From positions 1-6,730 of the forward strand of contig DATJFH010000168.1 of the NCBI GenBank assembly GCA_035495815.1: DNA of 6,730 bases. The letters are read 5' to 3'. Made by a program: the position numbers and the translations under genes. The notes beneath the pieces were generated by a model that ran no database searches, was not told the origin of the DNA, and worked only from the letters and a program-made list of their open reading frames with translations. Numbering within the stretch: position 1 is the stretch's first letter; each line of letters begins with the position of its first letter. The DNA is from DATJFH01 sp035495815. GTDB taxonomy: Bacteria; Acidobacteriota; Terriglobia; Bryobacterales; Bryobacteraceae. Shown here in pieces: positions 1-5,268 of the stretch.

Positions 1-703
1 TCACTTCGGACAGATCTGATTTTGTCCAGACGTCCGGGCTCGGGGAGGGCCGATTCTCCATGACGATGGAGCGCGAATCGGGGGCCCAGTCGAGCTCGGC
101 GACGTGACGCCGTGGATCGGAAAGTCGCTTTGGGGTGGCGAAGCCCGGCGGCTGAGATGTCGTAGGTACCAGCCAGAGCACGTGATTTTTGGGATGCTCG
201 TCCACGACCCAGAAGTCGCGCTTTTGCTTCTTTTTCAGCTCCTCGTCAGCAGGCTCCTGCCAGGCGGCGAACGCCAGCCATCGATTGTCCGGCGAGACGG
301 CGTAGACGCCGATCTCTCCCTTCCAGTTCGTGACGGGTTGCGCTTCACCCCCGTCGACCGGGATGCGCCAGATATCGGAATGGCCGGTTCGCGCCGAACG
401 GAAGTAGATGAAGCGGCCATCCGGGGAAAAGGATGGCGCGGTGGCGCTCTTTTCACCAAAGGTAAGCTGGCGCCGCGCTGAGCCGTCGGCTTTGGCGAGA
501 AAGATCTGGGTTCGCTGCTCGCTCCGTTCCGGCTCGATCACGTGCTGCGTCTGGGTGTAGACGACCAGGGCGCCATCCGGCGACGGCGTGACGCCGGCAA
601 CGGCTTGCACCCGCAAGGAGAGTTCCGTGGTCCAGGTGTCGTGAGGCTGGGCGGCCGCAACCGCGAGAAACAGAAGAAACGCGAACATCCGATGCAGCGG
701 CAT
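1..703 (-). CDS. Exported S9-like peptidase, N-terminal beta-propeller part (cut by left window edge)
   Basis: Reading leftward from ATG at 703 gives 234 uninterrupted codons and no stop before base 1, so the C-terminal part lies outside the window. Residues 1-18 form a signal peptide: a short charged start, a hydrophobic FAFLLFLAVAAA core and a likely cut after AAA, before Gln19. The protein is therefore exported. The rest shows PD40/WD40-like propeller strands with the repeated SPDG signature: TPSPDG near 39-44, FSPDGRFIYF at 92-101, VSPDNRWLAF at 136-145 and WAPDSRSIV at 206-214. IWRIPVDGG (111-119) is a typical TolB/S9 blade end. A charged stretch (DEELKKKQKRD, 153-163) followed by WVVDEHPK resembles the N-terminal propeller of S9 dipeptidyl/acyl-peptide hydrolases, which cleave short peptides. 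The Ser-Asp-His catalytic domain would lie beyond the edge, so peptidase activity is inferred; a TolB-like propeller protein is the alternative. No strong Shine-Dalgarno precedes ATG 703. Met6 (688) is a possible start but would remove the charged N-region of the signal peptide. The gene is transcribed divergently from the NHL gene. Confidence 0.8.
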   Translation of the reverse strand, partial: MPLHRMFAFLLFLAVAAAQPHDTWTTELSLRVQAVAGVTPSPDGALVVYTQTQHVIEPERSEQRTQIFLAKADGSARRQLTFGEKSATAPSFSPDGRFIYFRSARTGHSDIWRIPVDGGEAQPVTNWKGEIGVYAVSPDNRWLAFAAWQEPADEELKKKQKRDFWVVDEHPKNHVLWLVPTTSQPPGFATPKRLSDPRRHVAELDWAPDSRSIVMENRPSPSPDVWTKSDLSEV

Positions 704-724
704 GAAAGCAGGTTAGCATCACCC

Positions 725-748
725 GGGGCTGAGGGAACAGTTAGCCCC
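725..748. promoter_or_regulatory. Imperfect palindrome, candidate operator or 5' leader hairpin
   Basis: GGGGCTGA (725-732) and TTAGCCCC (741-748) are inverted copies with one mismatch that would be a G-U pair in RNA, separated by 8 bases. The palindrome starts 22 bases upstream of the peptidase start codon and about 100 bases upstream of the NHL gene start. As DNA it could bind a dimeric regulator. As RNA it would be an 8-bp hairpin in the peptidase leader. It has no following T-run on either strand, so it does not look like an intrinsic terminator. Chance occurrence in GC-rich DNA is possible. Confidence 0.3.
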
Positions 749-808
749 CAATAAGAAGCAAGCCACTTGGGTGTGGGAACCCCTCCCCTTCCTAACTTGC
801 GCTTCCGG

Positions 809-814
809 TATGAT
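809..814 (+). promoter_or_regulatory. Possible -10 hexamer for the NHL gene
   Basis: TATGAT matches five of the six bases of the sigma-70 consensus TATAAT. It would place the transcription start near 820, just before the Shine-Dalgarno at 831-837. No good -35 box is present at 17-bp spacing (around 786-791), and the TTGCGC at 797-802 is too close to serve as one. The assignment is tentative. Confidence 0.25.
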
Positions 815-830
815 GAAAAATTGCAGCAAA

Positions 831-837
831 GGGAGGT
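831..837 (+). promoter_or_regulatory. Ribosome binding site of the NHL gene
   Basis: GGGAGGT is a strong Shine-Dalgarno sequence. It lies 6 bases before TTG 844 and 9 bases before ATG 847, which are consecutive codons in the same frame. Both spacings are workable. ATG 847 is preferred because ATG is the commoner start, and the choice changes the protein by only one residue. Confidence 0.75.
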
Positions 838-846
838 CCGGCATTG

Positions 847-3800
847 ATGCGGAAGTCTGTCCGGTGGGTTCTGCTTGCGCTGGTGGCGCACTCGGCGTTC
901 GGCCAGCGGGTAATCACAACGTTCGCGGGAACAGACAACATCCCCATCAGCGGCGGAATCCCGGCGCTCGGCGCAGCCATCGGGGTCAATGCCGTCAGCG
1001 CGGACCGCGCGGGGAATTTCTACATTTGCGACGAATTTCAGAACGTCGTGTACAAGGTCGATTCCCTGGGCAACATCATCGTGCTCGCCGGCAACGGGAT
1101 CAAGACATTTTCCGGGGATGGCGGGCTGGCCACCGACGCCTCGCTCAACGAGCCGCAGGACGTGGCCGTCGATCCGGCCGGCAACATCTATATCTCGGAT
1201 TCGTTCAATAACCGAATCCGGAAGATCGACACAAAGGGGATCATCACCACCGTGGCCGGCAACGGGCAGGCGAGCTTCTCCGGCGACGGAGGTCCCGCGG
1301 TGGACGCCGCACTGAACCGGCCCTATCGCATCGCGCTCGATTCAACCGGCAATCTCTATATCGTCGACAGCCTCAACAACCGCATTCGCAAGGTGGACCC
1401 GCAAGGGACCATCACCACCGCCGCCGGCGCAGGGCCCGCGGGCTTCGCCGGAGACGGAGGTCCCGCGAAGCAAGCCCTTCTCGGCAACCCGGTCGGCATC
1501 GCCGTCAGCGCCGCCGATGTTCTTTACATCGCCGACAAGGACAACCATCGCATCCGCACCGTGGACCAGCAGGGTATCATTACGACCATTGCCGGTACCG
1601 GGCAGCCCGGATTCAGCGGCGACAACGCCCTGGCGCGCAACGCAGCTTTCTATCAGCCTTACGGCCTGGCATTCGACAGCCGGGGCAACCTTTTCGTTGT
1701 CGACTATGTCAACGACCGCATTCGCCGCATCGATACGGCCGGGATCGTCACGACCGTAGCGGGAAACGGGCAGCGCGGCTTCAACGGGGATGGCGGCCCG
1801 GCCACCGCCGCGACGCTCGAATTCCCGTTCAGCGTCGCGGTCGATTCGTCGGATCGCCTGCTGATCTCCGACACCTTTAATATTCGGATCCGGCGCGTCA
1901 GCCAGGGGACGATCACGACGGCGGCCGGCAGCGGCCGGCTTCAGAACCCCGCCGACAACGGACCCGCCACCAGCGCGCGGTTTAACTATCCGGGCGGCCT
2001 CACCATCGATCGAAACGGGGTTGTGTTTGTCGCCGACACCGTCCAGAATCTGATCCGGCGCATCGATACGACCGGAACCATTACGACGGTGGCCGGCAAC
2101 GGGCTGATCGGTTTCTCGGGCGATGGCGGCCCGGCGATTAATGCCTCCTTCAACTCCCCCGACGGTGTGGCGGTGGACGCGGCCGGTAATCTCTACATCG
2201 CCGATACCGGCAATCATCGCATTCGAAGGGTGACTCCGCAGGGGACTGTGACCACTGTGGCGGGCAGCGAATTCTTCGGGGCTCTGACGGGCGACAACGG
2301 ACCGGCCAACCGGGCTGCGCTCTACTCGCCGCGTGGCATAGCCCTCGACGGGGTCGGTAATCTGTACATCGCCGATAGCGGAAACAACGCGATCCGCAAG
2401 GTCACGCCGGCGGGAGTGATCACCAGTGTGACAACCGGCGCGCTCAAGACTCCGGTAGAGGTTCTGGTGGACGCCGCAAGCTCTATCTACATTTGCGACC
2501 TGGGCAACAACCGCATCCGCAAAGTCACCGCGGCAGGCGTCGCTACGACGGTGGCAGGTAATGGACAGGCGGGCTACTCCGGGGATGGTGGACAGGCTGC
2601 GGCGGCGGCCCTGAACGGTCCGGCCGGCATCGGCCTCGACAGCGCGGGGAATCTGTACATCGCCGACACGCTGAACAATCGCATCCGCGTCGTGGACGTG
2701 GCGCAGAACATCTCTACCTTCGCCGGGAACGGTGTGAGGGGATTTGCCGGAGACGGCAATCTGGCGACGCTGGCCACGCTGGGGGCGCCGGAAGGAGTCT
2801 GGCCGGTCGCTTCCGGAGACGTGTTCCTGGCCGATACCCGCAACCAGCGGATACGCCGCGTGCTGGCGCTGCCGCCTTCGTTCGATATCAGCCGCACCTC
2901 GCTCACCTTCGCGGCTTCAAGCGATGGGGAAGCCGCCGCGGAACAGGCTATCGGCGTCACGGCCTCGATCGTCGGTGTTCCGTTCAGCGCGGCAGTCACC
3001 ACGGCCGGCGCCACCTGGCTGAAGCTGAACTCTCCGGAAGCGGTTACCTCCGGACGCATTGGAGTGGTCGCGGATCCGGCGCAAGTTCCGCCTGGGTCGT
3101 ACCAGGCAAGTATCACGGTGACGGCGCTCAATGCGCAGCCGCGAACCCGCGTGGTTTCCGTGACGTTCAATGTAGGCCCGGCCGTACCGGCGAAGCTCTC
3201 CGTCGCCCCGACCGCCGTCTCCTTTGCCATCACGGGACAGACCGATCCGCAGACACAGACTCTGACGGTCGTGAACGCGGGCGGCGGCGCGCTGGACTTC
3301 CTGGTCTCCTCTTCGGCCCTGACAGGCGACACCTCGTGGCTCTCGGTTTCGACTGGCTCCGGCTCGGTACGTCCGGGCTCCCCGGCGTCGATCGTCGTCA
3401 CCGCGGACCCGACTAACCTTGCGCCTGGCTCCTACAACGGAGTGATCTCCTTCGCCAGCCCGACCACGGGGGAGACCCTCGACATTCCGGTCTCGCTCGG
3501 CATCACGGCTGTTCAGAAAAAGATTCTGCTTTCGCAAACCGGACTGACCTTTACCGCGGTGGCCGGCGGCGGCGATACCGCGCCTCAGAGTCTCAGCATC
3601 GCTAACGACGGCCAGGGCGCCCTGAACTTCTCACTCGGGGCCAGCACTCTCGCCGGCGGCGACTGGCTGACGACAGCGCAGAATTCCGGCTCGACGGCCG
3701 CGGGGAGCGCTCCGGCAAATCTCGACGTTCTGGTAAACCCCGCGGGCCTTGCCCCCGGTCTCTATACGGGACTGGTGCGCCTGGATGCGCCGGAAGCCGA

Positions 3801-5268
3801 CAACTCGCCGCAATTCGTGTCCGTGTTCCTCAACGTGCTACCCGCGGGTTCGAATCCCGGACCCACGCTGCAGCCTACCACGCTACGCTTCACAGGCGTG
3901 GCGGGTGGAGCGAATCCCGGCTCGCAGACGATTCTGGTCTACAACACCACCGCGACGCCGGTATCCTTCACGTCGAGCCGCGCCTTTTTCGAAGGGAAAG
4001 AATGGTTCGTGCACGTTCCTTCGGGCGGCACGGCCAGACGGGACCAACCGGTACGTATCATCGTACAGCCGAGCATCGCCGGGCTGGCGGCCGGCGCACG
4101 CTCCGGAACGCTCAACGTACAGTTCTCGGACGGCTCCGTGCGGTCCATCGGAATCCTCTTGGTCCTGAGCGGTGGCGCGGGATCGAGCGCGCTGACCAGC
4201 AAGGACAGGCAGCCTGCCGCGGGCGGTTGTGCGCCGAGCCGGCTTTTGCCGGCGTTCACCTCGCTCACGCAGGATTTCAGCGTACCGGCGGGCTGGCCTG
4301 TATCGCTGCAGATGCAGGTGACCGACGATTGCGGATCCGCGCTCACCGCGGGCTCGGTGACCGCCAGTTTTTCGAACGGCGATCCCGTTTTACCGTTGAC
4401 GTCACTCAAGGACGGCCGTTGGGGCGCAACCTGGCAGGCTCGAAGCGCGCGGCCGGGCGTTACGGTTTCGATCAACGCTTCATCGCCTGGAACGGCGCTT
4501 AAGGGAACGACGTCCCTGACAGGTGGAGTGCTCAACCTCTCGAACTCGCCGATCGTCCAGCCGGACGGAATTGTCAGTTCCGCGAGCCGGGATGGACGGC
4601 TGCCGCCGGCGCCGGGCGGAATGATATCGATCCTGGGATCGAGCCTGAGCGATCGCAGCGAGCAGGCGCCGAGCGGCGATGCGCTGCCCACGCAACTGGC
4701 CGGGACGACGGTCCTGCTGGCCGGGCGGGCGTTGCCAATAATGGCCGCGAGCGACGGCCGCATCGACGCCGTCCTGCCTTTTGATCTGCCCGTGAGCGCG
4801 CGCCACCAGTTGATCGTGCAGCGAGGGACCAACCTCACTGTGCCGTCCATGGTAACAATGGCTCCCGTGCAACCGGCCATCTTCACCAAGGATGACAGTG
4901 GAGCCGGGCAGGGCAAGATTTATCGCGTCCTCGACGACGGTTCCTCGCCGCTGGCCGAGCCGGGGTCTCCGGCGCAGCCCGGCGAGACCATTACCATCCT
5001 CGCGACAGGGCTCGGCGTGGTCAGCGCCGATGTTCAGGCCGGCACTCCGGGGCCGTCCGATCCGCCGGCGACGACAGTGAATCCGGTCACCGTGTCGATC
5101 GGCGGCGTCGAGACTGGGGCCGTGTTCGCCGGATTGCAGCCGGGCGCCGCAGGATTTTACCAGCTGAAGGTGGTTATTCCGGATGGGGCGCCCAAAGGCG
5201 ATGCAGTTCCGATAGTCCTGCGTGTGGCCGGCCAGAGCAGTCCGGCGGTGACCATGGCCATTCAATAG
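847..5268 (+). CDS. Secreted NHL-repeat / BACON-like / TIGR03437 mosaic protein
   Basis: This is a 1473-residue exported protein of unknown function, probably a surface or secreted binding scaffold. Numbering is from ATG 847. Residues 1-19 are a signal peptide (MRKS, then a hydrophobic VLLALVA core, cut after AFG before Gln20). Residues 22-676 are twelve NHL-type repeats of about 56 residues. Their consensus runs TTVAGNG, FSGDGGPA, GVAVD, GNLYIAD, NNRIRKV, as expected of beta-propeller blades that bind protein or carbohydrate partners. Residues 679-1107 are four beta-sandwich modules of about 105 residues resembling BACON/Ig-like domains. Each opens with an LxF strand (such as SRTSLTF at 682-688), and the first three close with a PGxY turn followed by a beta strand. 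Residues 1128-1230 form a further Ig-like spacer with Cys1128 and Cys1162, a candidate disulfide. Residues 1239-1473 match the TIGR03437 C-terminal domain: GGMISILGSSL, ATGLGVV, and a VTMAIQ end. No transmembrane anchor, sortase motif or catalytic motif is visible. The next gene starts immediately after the stop, which indicates an operon. The domain calls are from memory of family patterns; the binding function is inferred. Confidence 0.93.
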   Translation: MRKSVRWVLLALVAHSAFGQRVITTFAGTDNIPISGGIPALGAAIGVNAVSADRAGNFYICDEFQNVVYKVDSLGNIIVLAGNGIKTFSGDGGLATDASLNEPQDVAVDPAGNIYISDSFNNRIRKIDTKGIITTVAGNGQASFSGDGGPAVDAALNRPYRIALDSTGNLYIVDSLNNRIRKVDPQGTITTAAGAGPAGFAGDGGPAKQALLGNPVGIAVSAADVLYIADKDNHRIRTVDQQGIITTIAGTGQPGFSGDNALARNAAFYQPYGLAFDSRGNLFVVDYVNDRIRRIDTAGIVTTVAGNGQRGFNGDGGPATAATLEFPFSVAVDSSDRLLISDTFNIRIRRVSQGTITTAAGSGRLQNPADNGPATSARFNYPGGLTIDRNGVVFVADTVQNLIRRIDTTGTITTVAGNGLIGFSGDGGPAINASFNSPDGVAVDAAGNLYIADTGNHRIRRVTPQGTVTTVAGSEFFGALTGDNGPANRAALYSPRGIALDGVGNLYIADSGNNAIRKVTPAGVITSVTTGALKTPVEVLVDAASSIYICDLGNNRIRKVTAAGVATTVAGNGQAGYSGDGGQAAAAALNGPAGIGLDSAGNLYIADTLNNRIRVVDVAQNISTFAGNGVRGFAGDGNLATLATLGAPEGVWPVASGDVFLADTRNQRIRRVLALPPSFDISRTSLTFAASSDGEAAAEQAIGVTASIVGVPFSAAVTTAGATWLKLNSPEAVTSGRIGVVADPAQVPPGSYQASITVTALNAQPRTRVVSVTFNVGPAVPAKLSVAPTAVSFAITGQTDPQTQTLTVVNAGGGALDFLVSSSALTGDTSWLSVSTGSGSVRPGSPASIVVTADPTNLAPGSYNGVISFASPTTGETLDIPVSLGITAVQKKILLSQTGLTFTAVAGGGDTAPQSLSIANDGQGALNFSLGASTLAGGDWLTTAQNSGSTAAGSAPANLDVLVNPAGLAPGLYTGLVRLDAPEADNSPQFVSVFLNVLPAGSNPGPTLQPTTLRFTGVAGGANPGSQTILVYNTTATPVSFTSSRAFFEGKEWFVHVPSGGTARRDQPVRIIVQPSIAGLAAGARSGTLNVQFSDGSVRSIGILLVLSGGAGSSALTSKDRQPAAGGCAPSRLLPAFTSLTQDFSVPAGWPVSLQMQVTDDCGSALTAGSVTASFSNGDPVLPLTSLKDGRWGATWQARSARPGVTVSINASSPGTALKGTTSLTGGVLNLSNSPIVQPDGIVSSASRDGRLPPAPGGMISILGSSLSDRSEQAPSGDALPTQLAGTTVLLAGRALPIMAASDGRIDAVLPFDLPVSARHQLIVQRGTNLTVPSMVTMAPVQPAIFTKDDSGAGQGKIYRVLDDGSSPLAEPGSPAQPGETITILATGLGVVSADVQAGTPGPSDPPATTVNPVTVSIGGVETGAVFAGLQPGAAGFYQLKVVIPDGAPKGDAVPIVLRVAGQSSPAVTMAIQ
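910..2874 (+). repeat. Twelve tandem NHL propeller repeats (~168 bp unit)
   Basis: This is the coding repeat array inside the NHL gene. Repeats begin at residues 22, 77, 132, 188, 244, 300, 355, 411, 467, 524, 565 and 621, numbered from ATG 847. Most units are 55-57 residues. Repeat 10 (524-564, about bases 2416-2538) is only 41 residues because it lacks the FSGDGGPA-containing loop. Repeat 1 is the most diverged. Repeats 8, 9 and 11 remain alike at DNA level around the GNLYIAD strand, with the shared string TACATCGCCGA. NHL propellers are commonly six-bladed, so twelve units fit two six-bladed propellers in tandem; this is an inference from the count. Confidence 0.9.
2881..4167 (+). repeat. 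Four tandem BACON/Ig-like modules
   Basis: These are diverged coding repeats within the NHL gene, at roughly residues 679-778, 781-887, 893-998 and 1006-1107. Each starts with an LxF strand: SRTSLTF, PTAVSFA, QTGLTFT, PTTLRFT. A tryptophan-containing strand lies near the middle (TWLKL, SWLSV, DWLTT, EWFVH). A turn and strand close each module: PPGSYQASITV, APGSYNGVISF, APGLYTGLVRL, AAGARSGTLNV. The fourth module has lost the PGxY residues. The pattern resembles the BACON family, and such modules are usually stalks or carbohydrate/adhesion domains. Identification is by pattern only. Confidence 0.65.

Larger units (their letters stand above)
704..846. other. Divergent intergenic region
   Basis: This is the gap of about 140 bases between the divergently transcribed peptidase and NHL genes. 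It must hold promoters for both. It contains an imperfect palindrome (725-748), a TATGAT hexamer (809-814) and a purine-rich Shine-Dalgarno (831-837). No open reading frame with a convincing product lies entirely within it, and no terminator-like hairpin with a T-run was seen on either strand. Confidence 0.7.

Noticed and set aside
104..481. Plus-strand open frame of 125 codons opposite the peptidase gene, with an overlapping minus-strand frame at 453-722
   Set aside because: The true frame here is the minus-strand one from 703, with a signal peptide and SPDG repeats. The others are out-of-frame shadows.
797..814. TTGCGC plus TATGAT as a complete sigma-70 promoter
   Set aside because: Only 6 bases separate the two hexamers, far from the usual 16-18. 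Only the -10 candidate was kept, at low confidence.
771..1211. Plus-strand open frame of 146 codons overlapping the NHL gene start
   Set aside because: It reads Arg/Gly-rich nonsense over the NHL coding sequence and would swallow the Shine-Dalgarno that serves ATG 847.
1342..2217. Long minus-strand open frame (291 codons) opposite the NHL repeats
   Set aside because: It is a shadow of the repeated, GC-rich NHL coding sequence. Its protein shows no family pattern, while the plus-strand frame is a clear repeat protein.
910..2874. Regularly spaced repeats considered as a CRISPR-like or non-coding tandem array
   Set aside because: The period is about 168 bp, conservation is at protein level, and the frame is open throughout, so these are propeller repeats.
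2574..3401. Minus-strand open frame of 275 codons
   Set aside because: Low-complexity Thr/Ala/Pro product antisense to the NHL and BACON-like coding region; no start signal or recognisable domain.
3845..3859. CGGGTTCGAATCCCG, a perfect-looking tRNA T-arm, considered as a tRNA end or integrase attachment site
   Set aside because: No acceptor, D-arm or anticodon arm can be formed around it. It lies in frame within the linker between BACON-like modules 3 and 4, and no integrase or mobile element is nearby. Treated as coincidence.
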